Below are positions 8,094 through 17,490 of a stretch of DNA of 64,000 nucleotides, piece by piece; within the stretch, counting starts at the first letter, position 1; each line of letters starts with the position of its first letter. The notes beneath the pieces were generated by a model. It was not told the DNA's origin, did not search any database, and saw only the letters and a list, made by a program, of their open reading frames with translations. Where the stretch lies: the NCBI GenBank assembly GCA_902712845.1, contig LR743504.1:594001-658000 (forward strand). Reading direction: 5' to 3'. This DNA comes from Methylobacterium bullatum (GTDB lineage Bacteria > Pseudomonadota > Alphaproteobacteria > Rhizobiales > Beijerinckiaceae). The translations under genes were made by a program, and so were the position numbers.

Positions 8094-9767
8094 TCAGGCA
8101 TCCGTAGATTGAAGAAGGCGTGCGGCCGCCGCGCGGGCCTCGTCGGTCACGGTGGCGCCGGCGAGCATGCGGGCGATCTCCTCCCGGCGGGCGGGCGCTT
8201 CCAGGGCGGAGACGCGGGTGGCGACCCGGTCGCGGCCCTTCACCGGATCCTTGGCGATGAGGAAATGCGTCTCGGCCCGCGCGGCGACCTGGGGCGCATG
8301 GGTCACGGCCACGACCTGGACGCCGGCCGCGAGACGGGCGAGGCGGGCGCCGATGGCATCGGCCACGGCGCCGCCGACGCCGGTATCGATCTCGTCGAAG
8401 ATCAGGGTCGGGGCCGAGCCCTTGTCGGCCAGCACCACCTTGAGGGCGAGCATGAAGCGGGAGAGCTCGCCGCCCGACGCCACCTTCATCATCGGGCCGG
8501 GCCGCGTTCCGGGGTTGGTCTGCGCCCAGAACTCGACGCGCTCGTAGCCCGCCGGGTCGCGCGATTCGGGGTCGGTGACGATCTCGGTGATGAAGCGGGC
8601 GCGCTCGAGCTTCAGCGGCGGCAACTCGGCCTTCACGGCGAGGTCGAGGGCCTTGGCGGCCTTGCGGCGGCCCTCGCCGAGCTTGGTCGCGGCCTTGGCA
8701 TAGGCCGCCTCCGCCTGGGCGAGCGTCGCCTCCAGACCGCCGAGGGCCTCCTCGCCGGCATCGATGGCGGCCACATCCGCCTCGTAGCGCTGGCGCAGGG
8801 CGGCGAGGTCGTCCACCGGCACCTGATACTTGCGGGAGGCCGCGCGGAGGGCGAACAGCCGCTCCTCCACCTGCTCCAGCTCGCGCGGATCGAACTCGGA
8901 TTCGCGCAGGGCCGTGTCGAGGACGGAATGGGCCTCGTCGAGGGCGGAGAGCGCGGCGTCGAGGGCGGCGATGCAGGGCTCGACCAAAGCCGGGATCTGG
9001 CTCGCCCGCCGCTCCAGCTTGCGCATGGCCGAGGACAGATGGGACACGGCCGAATTTGGGCCGCCCGCCGCCTCAATGGCCTCGGAGAGCTCACGGGCCA
9101 CCTTCTCGCTCTGCTGCATGACCATGCGGCGCTCGGCCAGCGAGGTTTCCTCCCCGGCCTGGGGATCGAGCGTCTCCAGCTCCGAGGCCGCATGGCGCAG
9201 GAAATCGACCTCCTTGCGGGCGGCCTCCACCCTGGCGCGGTGCTCGGCGAGAGCCGAGCGGGCGGCGCGCACGCGCTTGGCCGCCTCCCCCACCGCCGCG
9301 AGGGGGGCCTGCAACCCGCCGAAAGCATCGAGGATGGCGCGATGGGTACCGGGATCGGCCAGCGCCCGGTCGTCGTGCTGGCCGTGGATCTCCACCAGGG
9401 TGGCGCCGATGGCCCGCAGGACCTGCACGCCCACGGCCTGGTCGTTGACGAAGGCGCGGGTGCGGCCGTCGGCCATCTGCACGCGGCGTAGGATCAGGTC
9501 GCCCTCGGTGTCGATATCGGCCTCGGCTGCGAGGCGGCGGGCGGGATGGTCGAGGGGTACGTCGAACACGGCGGTGACACCGCCCTGCCCTTCGCCGTGG
9601 CGCACGAGGCCACCATCGCCGCGCCCGCCGAGAGCCAGGGCGAAGGCGTCGAGCAGGATCGACTTGCCCGCACCCGTCTCACCGGTCAGGACGCTGAGGC
9701 CTTCGCGGAAGTTCAGGGCGAGCTTATCGATGAGAACGATGTCGCGGATCGCGAGCTGGCTCAGCAT
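8094..9767 (-). CDS. recN: DNA repair protein RecN
   Basis: 557 residues, an SMC-like ATPase for double-strand break repair. The N-terminal half-domain has LAIRDIVLIDKLALNF and the Walker A GETGAGKS at about 29-36; IHGQHDDRAL is the Q-loop region. The middle (about 160-370) is a shorter antiparallel coiled coil rich in Ala, Glu and Arg. The C-terminal half has the signature VASGGELSRFMLALK and Walker B TLIFDEIDTGVGG, followed by VVAVTHAPQVAA. Length is normal. It follows bamD, from which it is separated by a terminator-like hairpin, the usual gene order after the dcw cluster in Rhizobiales-type genomes. Confidence 0.95.
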   Translation of the reverse strand: MLSQLAIRDIVLIDKLALNFREGLSVLTGETGAGKSILLDAFALALGGRGDGGLVRHGEGQGGVTAVFDVPLDHPARRLAAEADIDTEGDLILRRVQMADGRTRAFVNDQAVGVQVLRAIGATLVEIHGQHDDRALADPGTHRAILDAFGGLQAPLAAVGEAAKRVRAARSALAEHRARVEAARKEVDFLRHAASELETLDPQAGEETSLAERRMVMQQSEKVARELSEAIEAAGGPNSAVSHLSSAMRKLERRASQIPALVEPCIAALDAALSALDEAHSVLDTALRESEFDPRELEQVEERLFALRAASRKYQVPVDDLAALRQRYEADVAAIDAGEEALGGLEATLAQAEAAYAKAATKLGEGRRKAAKALDLAVKAELPPLKLERARFITEIVTDPESRDPAGYERVEFWAQTNPGTRPGPMMKVASGGELSRFMLALKVVLADKGSAPTLIFDEIDTGVGGAVADAIGARLARLAAGVQVVAVTHAPQVAARAETHFLIAKDPVKGRDRVATRVSALEAPARREEIARMLAGATVTDEARAAAARLLQSTDA

Positions 9768-9834
9768 GCCGCGGGGTGGGCCTCGTTGGATACGGTGGCC
9801 ACGTCTTACGGCGAAGCGGCGGCCGCTTCACCCG

Positions 9835-9873
9835 AAAAATGGCCCGCTGACGATAAGCGTGTCGTCGCGGGCC
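9835..9873 (-). terminator. Rho-independent terminator after bamD
   Basis: On the minus strand a stem of about 12 bp with one bulge (GGCCCGC-GACGA pairing with TCGTC-A-GCGGGCC) is followed at once by ATTTTT. It begins 15 bp after the bamD stop, so transcription of the lpxC-bamD unit probably ends here and recN needs its own promoter. Confidence 0.7.
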
Positions 9874-9887
9874 GGGACGATGCGCTG

Positions 9888-10766
9888 TTAGCGCGCGTCG
9901 GCGGTGCGGCCGATGACGCCGCGATAGACCTTGCTGAGCCAGGAGGATTTCTCCTCGCGGGGCTCCAGGCCGCCGTTCTGGAGGAGCGCGAACGCATCCT
10001 TGTACCAGGGGCTGTCGGGGAAGTTGTGGCCGAGCACGGCGGCGGCGGTCTGCGCCTCGGCGGTGATGCCGAGCGCCATGTAGGCCTCGACCAGGCGCTC
10101 CAGCGCTTCTTCCGCGTGGCGGGTCGTCTGGTACTTGCTCACCACATCGCGGAACCGGTTGATCGCAGCGGGGAAGTTGCGGCGCTCCAGATAGAAGCGG
10201 CCGACTTCCATCTCCTTGCCGGCGAGCTGGTCGCGGGTGATCTGGATCTTGGCCTTGGCGTCCGCCGCGTATTCCGAGGTCGGGTATTTCTGGACGAGCT
10301 CCTGCAGACCGGCCAGCGCCTTCTCGGAGCGGTCCTGGTCGCGGGTGACGTCGGGGATCTGCTTATAATGCGACATCGCCATCAGGTACTGGGCGTAGGC
10401 CGCGTCCTTGCTCGCCGGGTGGCGCTGCAGGTAGCGCTTCGAGGCGTTGATGGCGTCGTCGTACTTGGCGCCCTCGTAATTCGAGTAGGCGGTCATCAGC
10501 AGCGCTTTGCGCGACCAGTCGGAATAGGCATAGGCCTTGTCGAGTTCGCCGAACTTCTTCGACGCGCCCTCGAAGTCCTTGTCTTCCATCTTGGCCAGGC
10601 CCTCGCTGTAGAGCTTGTCGGCCGGGACGTCGGGAATGACCTCGGGCTTGTACTTCTCGGCGAAGGGATTGATCGAGTCGAGGGCGTCGCAGCCGCCGAG
10701 GCCGAAGCCACACAGCGTCAGGAGCACGGCTGCCGTCGCCCCGCGGTTACGATCGTTGAGACGCAT
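9888..10766 (-). CDS. bamD: outer membrane assembly lipoprotein BamD
   Basis: 292 residues from the ATG at 10766 with GGGGGAACC upstream. The start has a lipoprotein signal: basic N-terminus, hydrophobic ATAAVLLTLCGFGLGG and the lipobox LGGC. The mature part is built of TPR-like helices (YSEGLAKMEDKDFEGASKKF, KALLMTAYSNYEGAKYDDA, YPTSEYAADAKAKI, RRNFPAAINRFRDVV) as in BamD/ComL. It belongs to the BAM complex that folds outer-membrane beta-barrels, consistent with the several TonB receptors in the window. It lies 222 bp downstream of lpxC. Confidence 0.93.
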   Translation of the reverse strand: MRLNDRNRGATAAVLLTLCGFGLGGCDALDSINPFAEKYKPEVIPDVPADKLYSEGLAKMEDKDFEGASKKFGELDKAYAYSDWSRKALLMTAYSNYEGAKYDDAINASKRYLQRHPASKDAAYAQYLMAMSHYKQIPDVTRDQDRSEKALAGLQELVQKYPTSEYAADAKAKIQITRDQLAGKEMEVGRFYLERRNFPAAINRFRDVVSKYQTTRHAEEALERLVEAYMALGITAEAQTAAAVLGHNFPDSPWYKDAFALLQNGGLEPREEKSSWLSKVYRGVIGRTADAR

Positions 10767-10988
10767 TCCGGTTCCCCCAACAGATGCGCCCTGCAAGGGG
10801 GCCGCATCGTCAAGCCATCACAAATGTCGGTCGAGCGGCTGACGGCACGGTGCCACGGCCCATGTGCCTCGATGGGGCACACGCGACCTCGCCTCTTGTC
10901 ACGGACGATTCACCAGTGGCGTCCGATTTGGGCGTGAAAGCGGCGGCCGAGCGGCGGACGCATTCGAAGCGAGGATGTTGCTTGTCGG

Positions 10989-11936
10989 TTACAGGTCGCT
11001 GGCGAAGGCGGCGAGACTGAGACCGACGCCGAATTCCGGCCGGGTGGTCTCGCGGCGGGCGCCGGGCGCTTCGACGATCGTGTAGTTGGCGCGGTCGGCG
11101 AACAGCGCGTCGAGGACGCCGACATTCATCCGGTGGCCGCCGCAATAGGAGCGGTAAGCGCCCTGGATCGGCAGGCCGGCCAGCGCCAGGTCGCCGACGG
11201 CATCGAGATACTTGTGGCGCACGAACTCGTCGGCGTAGCGCAGGCCCTCGGGGTTGACGACGGCGTTGTCGCCGACGGCCACGGTGTTCTCGAGGGAGGC
11301 GCCGAGGGCGAAGCCGGCTTTCCAGTAGCGCTCCACGTCCTTCATCATGCCGAAGGTGCGGGCATTGGCGATTTCGCGGCGGTAGGAGGCGGGGTTCAGG
11401 TCCATCGCCTTGCGGCTGCGGCCGATCACCGGGTTGTCGAAGTCGATCTCCACGTCGAGGCGGAAGCCCCGGTCGATGGGGCGGAGTTCGGCGAAGGCGC
11501 GTCCTACCTCGATGCGGACGGTGCGAAGCACCTTGATCCAGCGGCGGGGAGCTCCGCATGCGGCGATGCCGACGGCGTCGATGGCTTCGACGTAGAGGCG
11601 GGCGCTGCCGTCCAGGATCGGCATTTCCGGCCCGTCGATCTCGACGAGGACGTTGTCGATGCCGAGCCCGAACAGGGCGGACATCAGGTGCTCGATGGTG
11701 GCGACCGCGCCGCTCTCCACGTCACCGATGACGGTGCACAACTCGGTGGCGGAGACGCAGGCGTGGTGGGCCTTGATGAGCCGATCGTGGCCCGTGGGCA
11801 TTCCGGTACGGAGGAAGCAGATACCGTGATTGGCCGCAGCGGGGTGGAGAGTGATCTCCACCGGCTTCCCGGAATGGACACCGATGCCACGCAGCGTGGC
11901 CGGGCCCTTGAGAGTGATCTGTTGGTTCGTCCGCAT
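10989..11936 (-). CDS. lpxC: UDP-3-O-acyl-N-acetylglucosamine deacetylase LpxC
   Basis: 315 residues. It catalyses the committed step of lipid A synthesis, a zinc-dependent deacetylation in the cytoplasm. Visible motifs: GIGVHSGKPVEITLHPA near the start, the zinc His in ATIEHLMSALFGLGID (about position 83), the second zinc motif in EFVRHKYLDAVGDLAL, and the catalytic region YRSYCGGHRMN. The order of these elements and the length match the family. Placement after ftsZ and before bamD is usual in this group. Confidence 0.96.
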   Translation of the reverse strand: MRTNQQITLKGPATLRGIGVHSGKPVEITLHPAAANHGICFLRTGMPTGHDRLIKAHHACVSATELCTVIGDVESGAVATIEHLMSALFGLGIDNVLVEIDGPEMPILDGSARLYVEAIDAVGIAACGAPRRWIKVLRTVRIEVGRAFAELRPIDRGFRLDVEIDFDNPVIGRSRKAMDLNPASYRREIANARTFGMMKDVERYWKAGFALGASLENTVAVGDNAVVNPEGLRYADEFVRHKYLDAVGDLALAGLPIQGAYRSYCGGHRMNVGVLDALFADRANYTIVEAPGARRETTRPEFGVGLSLAAFASDL

Positions 11937-12252
11937 TCCCTAGCCCTCGGCCGTGATCAGGCTCGCTCTCCCTGGATTACGGGATTGCGCCGCCTCTTTG
12001 ACCCGTCCGCTGCTTGAAGCCCCTGCGAGCGCTGACGGCGAAACCGCCGCGCCTTTTTCGTTCCAAAAATCGTATACGCGGCGGCCGAAGCGTTAGCCAA
12101 ATCACGCTTTCTTACGCTCTGTTACAGACACGCTTTCCGGACACGTTCCGGATAACCGTTTCCGGACAAGGACTTAAAACAAGGTTAAGCCCGGAGTCCT
12201 GAGACCCCGGGCTTGTTGCATAAAAACCGCTTCAGCCGCCTAGAATAGCGTT
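11937..12252. other. intergenic region between ftsZ end and lpxC
   Basis: About 316 bp with no gene. It holds the ftsZ-side hairpin at 12187-12214 and a near-match to a CtrA site at 12174-12189 (TTAA-N7-TTAAG on either strand; the last base deviates from consensus), which could act on lpxC. A lower-GC segment around 12060-12180 is a plausible promoter area for lpxC. Confidence 0.5.
12187..12214 (-). terminator. hairpin downstream of ftsZ
   Basis: An 8-bp stem AAGCCCGG / CCGGGCTT with a 12-base loop lies about 40 bp after the stop of the ftsZ C-terminal frame. On the minus strand the following sequence (AACCTTGTTTTAAG) is T-containing but interrupted, so termination efficiency is uncertain. 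Confidence 0.4.
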
Positions 12253-12519
12253 TCAGTTCGCCTGACGACGCAGGAAGGCTGGGATTTCGAGCTGGTCGTC
12301 ATCCATCAGACGGGGCTGGGGCGCCACACGTCCCTGTGCATCGAGGTTGCCCTGGGCCGGACGATAGGCCGGGGGAGCCGCCACGGGTGCCCGCTTGGCG
12401 TATTCCGGCTGGGGCGCCGGCTGCGGGGCGGGAGCGCGCATGGGCGGCAGCGGGGCGGCCTCGGCCTCCTCGCGGCGTCCGCCGAAGCCGACGGTGGCCA
12501 GGCGGCGCAGCAGGGTCAT
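12253..12519 (-). CDS. ftsZ: FtsZ C-terminal segment in a shifted frame
   Basis: An 88-residue frame starts with ATG overlapping the stop of the main ftsZ frame (ATGA). It begins [18 protein letters not shown] and, after a Pro/Ala-rich linker, ends [16 protein letters not shown], which is the conserved C-terminal peptide of alphaproteobacterial FtsZ that docks FtsA and other partners. It is therefore the end of FtsZ, not an independent gene. Restoring one base near 12526 (so that GAT-CC-AAG reads GAT-CCC-AAG) joins the two frames as ...DPKRMTLL.... Either the sequence has lost a base or the strain makes the tail by reinitiation or frameshifting. Confidence 0.85.
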   Translation of the reverse strand: MTLLRRLATVGFGGRREEAEAAPLPPMRAPAPQPAPQPEYAKRAPVAAPPAYRPAQGNLDAQGRVAPQPRLMDDDQLEIPAFLRRQAN

Positions 12520-14000
12520 CCGCTTGGATCCCCGGCCGGCTCGGCCGGCTCCTCACCGCGCTGGGCGCGGAGCTGGGCCTGGCCGGGCATCGGCAGGTCT
12601 TGGATCTGCGGCATGCGCGGGGCGCGGGCCACCGCCACGGCGGGGCGCGGCGGCACGAACGGGCCGGCGGCCTGCTGCACGGGGGCCGGAGCCTGGACCG
12701 GAGCCGGAGCGGGCTCGTAGGCCACGGCCGTCCGCGACGGTACCTGGGTCAGGACGACCTCGTCGCGAGCCATCGGGGCGGCGGGGGCTTCCATGCGCAG
12801 GGGCTCGGGGGCCATGGCCACCGGCTCCGAGGCCGCCGGGCGCGGAGCCTGCGGCTGGATCTGCGTCTGGGGTGCCGGGGCCGGAGCGGTCAGCGGCTGC
12901 TCGGGGGCACGAAAGGTGGGGGCGGGCTGTGCCGCCCTGGCCCTCGCTTCCGCACGCAGGCGCTCGGCCACCTCAGCGATCCGCTGCTCGGTCTGGACGA
13001 TCTCGGGGTTGTTCTGCGAATGCGCGGTGATCAGCGCCGGCTCGATGCCGGTGGCCACCACGGAGACGCGGATGATGCCGTCGAGGCTCTCGTCGAAGGT
13101 GGCGCCGAGGATGATGTTGGCGTCCGAATCCACCTCTTCGCGAATCCGCGTCGCGGCTTCGTCCAGCTCGTACAGGGTGAGGTCGTTGCCGCCGGTGATG
13201 GAGATCAAGAGGCCGCGCGCGCCCTTCATCGACACGTCGTCGAGGAGCGGGTTGGCGATGGCGGCTTCGGCGGCGCGGTTGGCGCGCTTCTCGCCGGAGG
13301 CCTCGCCGGTGCCCATCATCGCCTTGCCCATGCCGCGCATGATCGCGCGGACGTCGGCGAAGTCGAGGTTGATGAGGCCTTCCTTGACCATCAGGTCGGT
13401 GATGCAGGCGACGCCCGAATAGAGCACCTGGTCGGCCATGGCGAAGGCGTCGGCGAAGGTGGTCTTCTCGTTGGCGACCCGGAACAGGTTCTGGTTCGGG
13501 ATCACGATGAGGGTGTCGACGGCGGCCTGGAGCTCCTGGATGCCGGCCTCGGCGGTGCGCATGCGGCGCACGCCCTCGAACTGGAAGGGCTTGGTGACGA
13601 CGCCGACGGTGAGGATGCCCATGTCGCGGGCGGCGCGGGCGATGACGGGGGCCGCACCGGTGCCGGTGCCGCCGCCCATGCCGGCGGTGATGAAGCACAT
13701 GTGAGCGCCCGAGAGCTGGTCACGGATCTCGTCGATGACCTCGTCGGCGGCGGCCGAGCCGACCTCGGGGTGCGAGCCGGCGCCGAGTCCCTGCGTCACG
13801 CCAAGGCCCATCTGGATCACGCGCTCGGCCTTGGAGGAGGTGAGCGCCTGGGCGTCCGTGTTCGCCACGACGAACTCGCAGCCCAGCAGGCCGGATTCGA
13901 TCATGTTGTTGACGGCGTTGCCGCCGGCGCCGCCGACACCGAAGACGGTGATGCGGGGCTTGAGTTCGCGGATGTCAGGCGCCTGGAGAGAGATGGCCAT
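12516..14000 (-). CDS. ftsZ: cell division protein FtsZ (main frame, apparent frameshift near the 3' end)
   Basis: 494 residues from the ATG at 14000 ([20 protein letters not shown]); the longer upstream extension is not FtsZ-like. The GTPase core shows [14 protein letters not shown] at about 21-34, NTDAQAL at 48-54, the tubulin signature GGGTGTG at about 109-115 and the catalytic T7 loop in [12 protein letters not shown] long Pro/Ala/Glu linker follows from about 320. The frame stops at 12516 without the C-terminal peptide, which is found in the -1 relative frame at 12253-12519. With one base restored the protein would be about 582 residues, the long-linker type usual in this group. It polymerises into the Z ring; ftsA is immediately upstream. 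Confidence 0.93.
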   Translation of the reverse strand: MAISLQAPDIRELKPRITVFGVGGAGGNAVNNMIESGLLGCEFVVANTDAQALTSSKAERVIQMGLGVTQGLGAGSHPEVGSAAADEVIDEIRDQLSGAHMCFITAGMGGGTGTGAAPVIARAARDMGILTVGVVTKPFQFEGVRRMRTAEAGIQELQAAVDTLIVIPNQNLFRVANEKTTFADAFAMADQVLYSGVACITDLMVKEGLINLDFADVRAIMRGMGKAMMGTGEASGEKRANRAAEAAIANPLLDDVSMKGARGLLISITGGNDLTLYELDEAATRIREEVDSDANIILGATFDESLDGIIRVSVVATGIEPALITAHSQNNPEIVQTEQRIAEVAERLRAEARARAAQPAPTFRAPEQPLTAPAPAPQTQIQPQAPRPAASEPVAMAPEPLRMEAPAAPMARDEVVLTQVPSRTAVAYEPAPAPVQAPAPVQQAAGPFVPPRPAVAVARAPRMPQIQDLPMPGQAQLRAQRGEEPAEPAGDPSG

Positions 14001-14102
14001 GGTGTCGAGCCCTTCGTGCCGTTTTCGCGTTGCCGATGAGCGCCTCCGCAAAGGCGCCGATTGTGTCGTCGCCCCACCCCCTTCCGGGGGCGGGCCTCGT
14101 CC

Positions 14103-15425
14103 CTAGAAACTCTCCCGCAACCAGCGGTACACGCGGGGGATGTAGCCGTCGGTTCCGGTGCCCGCGAAGGCGCCCTGCCCCCGCGGCTCGAAATGCTCCG
14201 CATGCGCCACCTGCGGGTAGACCAGCAGGCCTACCGCGGCGGAGAAGGCGGGTCCCTTGGCGGCCTCCGGCAGGCCGCGGATGCCCAGCGGCCGGCCGAT
14301 CCGCACCTGGCCCTGCATCACCCGGCGGGCGACCTCGGGCAGACCGACGAGCTGGCTCGCGCCCCCCGTCAGCACCACCCGGCGGCCGGCCTGGGCGGCG
14401 AAGCCCGCGTTGCGGAGACGATCGCGAACGAGTTCGACGATCTCCTCCACCCGCGGCTTGATGATCCGCACGAGCTGCGAGCGCGGCACGTGGGTGGGGG
14501 CGTCGCCCTCGTCCTCGCCGACCCCGTGGACCGCGATCATGTCGCGCTCGTCGGAGGCGGTGGAGATCGCCGAGCCGTACAGGGTCTTGAGCCGCTCGGC
14601 CGCCACCACCCGGGTGGAGAGGCCGCGGGCGATGTCCATGGTGACGTGGTGGCCACCCACCGCCAGGGCGTCCACGTGGACGAGGTGCCCGCCCTCGAAC
14701 ACGCCGAAGCTGGTGGTGCCGCCGCCCATGTCGACGACGCAGACGCCCATCTCGGCCTCGTCGTCGACGAGGGCGGAGAGCCCGGCGGCATAGGGGGTGG
14801 CGATCACCGCCTCGACACCGAGATGGCAATGTTCCACCGCCAGCATCAGGTTGCGGGCGGCGGCGGCCTCCGCCGTGACCACGTGGAGATCGACGCCGAG
14901 GGACTCGCCGATCATCCCGGTGGGGTCGATGACCGCGCCCTGCCCGTCGATGGCGTAGCCGGTGGGAAGGGCGTGGAGCACGGTGCGGCCGGGGCTGACG
15001 CCATGGGCGCTCGCCGTCTCCAGGGCGCGCTCCACGTCGGCGCCCATGACGGTGCCGCTGCGGACGCCGACATGCGCCTCGAAATGCTGCGAGCCGAGGC
15101 GGCCGCCGGAGATGTTGACGATGACCGACTGGACCTCGACCTTGGCCATCCGCTCGGCGGCGTGGACCGCCTGGCGGATCGCCCCTTCGGCGGCCTCGAG
15201 ATCGACGATGGCACCGCCCTTGAGGCCGTGCGAGCGCTGATGCCCGATGCCGATGATGCGGGCGAAATGGGTCCGTCCGCGCAGGGTGGTGAGGGCCTCG
15301 GCCGGCTGGAGCTCGGCGATGAGGCAGACCACCTTGCTCGTGCCGATGTCGAGCACCGAGAGGATGGTGCTCCGGCGCGCGGAGAGCGGTTTCATACGCG
15401 GCGTGAGGCCGTGTTGCGCGTGCAT
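14103..15425 (-). CDS. ftsA: cell division protein FtsA
   Basis: 440 residues, actin-fold membrane tether of the Z ring. Motifs: phosphate-1 loop SVLDIGTSKVVCLIAE near residue 25, the 1C subdomain region with VNISGGRLGSQHFE, phosphate-2 CVVDMGGGTTSFGVF, and adenosine loop RVVLTGGASQLVGLPEVA. The C-terminal amphipathic membrane helix is seen as RVYRWLRESF. The start at 15425 gives a short N-terminal extension; an ATG ten codons later is an alternative. It lies between ftsQ (72 bp) and ftsZ (102 bp). Confidence 0.95.
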   Translation of the reverse strand: MHAQHGLTPRMKPLSARRSTILSVLDIGTSKVVCLIAELQPAEALTTLRGRTHFARIIGIGHQRSHGLKGGAIVDLEAAEGAIRQAVHAAERMAKVEVQSVIVNISGGRLGSQHFEAHVGVRSGTVMGADVERALETASAHGVSPGRTVLHALPTGYAIDGQGAVIDPTGMIGESLGVDLHVVTAEAAAARNLMLAVEHCHLGVEAVIATPYAAGLSALVDDEAEMGVCVVDMGGGTTSFGVFEGGHLVHVDALAVGGHHVTMDIARGLSTRVVAAERLKTLYGSAISTASDERDMIAVHGVGEDEGDAPTHVPRSQLVRIIKPRVEEIVELVRDRLRNAGFAAQAGRRVVLTGGASQLVGLPEVARRVMQGQVRIGRPLGIRGLPEAAKGPAFSAAVGLLVYPQVAHAEHFEPRGQGAFAGTGTDGYIPRVYRWLRESF

Positions 15426-15497
15426 CGGATTACCGGGCGAAGGAGGCGGGAAGGGCGGGCTGACGGGACGCGAGAGGCGCCGGACGGATCGTACGGC

Positions 15498-16472
15498 TCA
15501 TGTCTCGGTCCCCTTGCCCTTCGGCTTCTTCTTCTGGGATTCGGCGCGCGTGGCGGCCGCCTCCTCCGTGAGCCGCACCACCACCCGGTCGGGCAGCCGC
15601 AGGTCCACGGCGATGATGTCCTTCTCGAGGATGCGGCTGTCGCGCTCGAGCTTGACGAGGCGGGCCAGGGCCTCGGCGGCCCCGGTCTCCGGCAGGCGGA
15701 TGTCGACGCCGTCGAGCTTCAGGGTCCAGCGCCGGCCGGACACGTAGGTGCCGGCCTTGACCCGCTCGCCGAGCTCACCCGCCGCCTCGATGAGGGCGAG
15801 GTAATCCTTGAGGCGCTCGTTGGCCTCTTCGCCCACCACGAGGGGAAGCGCGGCGTAGCGGTCGTCGCGCATCTCGTCGATGACGGTGCCGTCGGCGGCG
15901 ATGACCGAGATCTCGCCGTTGCGCTGCCACAGGGCGGCGGGCTCGCGCTCGACCTGGTTGATGACGATCTCGTTCGGATAGACCTTGCGCACCGAGACGC
16001 TGGAAATCAGCGGCACATCGAGAAGGCGCTGGCGCGCTTCGGCGACGTCGAGGAAGACCACGGAAGAGTGGCCGTCGATGCCGGCCGCCTGCAGCACTTC
16101 CCGCTCATAGAGACGGGAGATGCCCGAAATGGTGACGCGCTCGACGCCGAAACCGGCCAGCCGCGCCAGGACGTCCGAGACGTGGCCGTTCTCCAGCACG
16201 AAGCGGTCGTAGCGGCCGCTGGCGACGAAACCGGTCACCGACAGGGCGGCGAAGGTGACCGCGAGGGTCAGCGTGCCCGCATGCCGGGGGATGCGGCGCT
16301 CGATCGGCTGCCCGGGCCGCGAACGGCGCGAGCGCAGCATGGGTCGCACCAGGCGCGGCAGGCGCGCCGCCAGACCGGCGACGAGCGAGCCCGATCCGGG
16401 CGCGGGGGGTCCGTCGACGCCAGCCTGACCGGCTGCGTTCAACGACCCAGAGTAGCGTCCTCCACCATCCAT
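15498..16472 (-). CDS. ftsQ: cell division protein FtsQ
   Basis: 324 residues, bitopic. A Pro/Ala-rich cytoplasmic tail with basic residues precedes one membrane helix (TLTLAVTFAALSVTGFVAS). The POTRA domain follows: GFGVERVTISGISRLYEREVLQAAG, then LLDVPLISSVSVRKVYPNEIVINQVERE, the FtsQ signature. The tail after about 300 is Lys-rich. FtsQ recruits FtsB/FtsL and later divisome parts. It overlaps the end of ddl by 34 bp, so the two genes are translationally coupled. Confidence 0.93.
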   Translation of the reverse strand: MDGGGRYSGSLNAAGQAGVDGPPAPGSGSLVAGLAARLPRLVRPMLRSRRSRPGQPIERRIPRHAGTLTLAVTFAALSVTGFVASGRYDRFVLENGHVSDVLARLAGFGVERVTISGISRLYEREVLQAAGIDGHSSVVFLDVAEARQRLLDVPLISSVSVRKVYPNEIVINQVEREPAALWQRNGEISVIAADGTVIDEMRDDRYAALPLVVGEEANERLKDYLALIEAAGELGERVKAGTYVSGRRWTLKLDGVDIRLPETGAAEALARLVKLERDSRILEKDIIAVDLRLPDRVVVRLTEEAAATRAESQKKKPKGKGTET

Positions 16473-17362
16473 CGGACGAGCTCACCGAAACTCAAGCCAG
16501 CGTAGGCTGCGATCTCCGGCACAAGGCTCGTCTTGGTCATCCCGGGCTGCGTGTTGACCTCCAGGACGACGAGGGCACCGGTTCCACCCGGTGTGTCGTC
16601 GTATCGAAGGTCCGCACGGCTGATGCCCCGGCATCCAAGTGCTTGATGCGCCGTTAACGACAACTCTTGGACACGCTGGTAAATTTTTGGTTTAATTTCT
16701 GCCGGGAGGACGTGGATCGACCCCCCCTCGGCGTACTTCGCATCGAAGTCGTACCACTCCCCCGAGGCGGGCTTGATCTCGATGACGCCAAGGGCCTTGT
16801 CCCCCATCACCGCGCAGGTGAGCTCGCGGCCCGCAACGTAAGTCTCTGCAAGGACTTGCTCCCCATAGACCCACTCGTCCGAGGCGAGAATCTGGGGCGG
16901 ATGGGAGCGCCCGTCCTGGACGATGATCACGCCCATGGAGGAGCCTTCGGCGATGGGTTTGATCACATAAGGCGGAGTTAACGGGTGTGCCTTCGCGGCA
17001 TCATGACGGTTAACGACACACCCCTCCGGAACGCTCACCCCGGCGGCCTTCATGATCGTTTTGGCACGTTCCTTATGCATCGCCAGGGCCGAGGCGAGGA
17101 CGCCCGAATGGGTGTAGGGTATGCGCAGGATCTCCAGGAGCCCCTGGATCGTGCCGTCCTCGCCGGCCGGGCCGTGCAGGGCGTTGAGGGCGACGTCAGG
17201 CCGCAGCTCCGTGAGCACGGTGGCGATGTCCGGCCCGACATCCACCTGGGTGACGCGAAACCCCTCCCCTTCGAGGGCGTCCGCGCAGGCGCGGCCCGAA
17301 TTCAGGGAGACCTGTCGCTCGGAGGACCATCCGCCCATGAGGACGGCGACGTGCTGGGACAT
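16439..17362 (-). CDS. ddl: D-alanine--D-alanine ligase
   Basis: 307 residues, an ATP-grasp enzyme that makes the D-Ala-D-Ala dipeptide for peptidoglycan. Motifs: VAVLMGGWSSERQVSLNSG at the start, LHGPAGEDGTIQGLLE, the PYVIKPIAEGSSMGV lysine loop, ELTCAVMGDKALGVIEI, and the metal-binding VLEVNTQPGMTKTSLVPE near the end. Length is typical of DdlB. It is placed between murB (128 bp upstream) and ftsQ (overlap). Several GTTAAC hexamers and a short AT-richer patch in the middle of the gene are unusual for this genome but the protein is intact. Confidence 0.95.
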   Translation of the reverse strand: MSQHVAVLMGGWSSERQVSLNSGRACADALEGEGFRVTQVDVGPDIATVLTELRPDVALNALHGPAGEDGTIQGLLEILRIPYTHSGVLASALAMHKERAKTIMKAAGVSVPEGCVVNRHDAAKAHPLTPPYVIKPIAEGSSMGVIIVQDGRSHPPQILASDEWVYGEQVLAETYVAGRELTCAVMGDKALGVIEIKPASGEWYDFDAKYAEGGSIHVLPAEIKPKIYQRVQELSLTAHQALGCRGISRADLRYDDTPGGTGALVVLEVNTQPGMTKTSLVPEIAAYAGLSFGELVRWMVEDATLGR

Positions 17363-17490
17363 TTCCGGTTCCTTCCGATGGCGCGCCGCCGGCCTGGCCG
17401 CGACGCGCTCGCCCTTGGTTCTGCTCGGCAGACGGTCTCGGGGTTCCGAGAATCGTTATGCCGAGAATCGTCGTGCGATTCGGGCCGCCT

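Noticed and set aside
12336-14039. 567-codon plus-strand frame antisense to ftsZ
   Set aside because: Mirror frame of a GC-rich gene, rich in Gly, His, Asp and Val; ftsZ on the other strand is certain.
16660-17030. Several GTTAAC hexamers inside ddl taken as CtrA sites
   Set aside because: They lie within an intact coding region, spacing to a second TTAA half-site is wrong, and the codons are needed for the protein.
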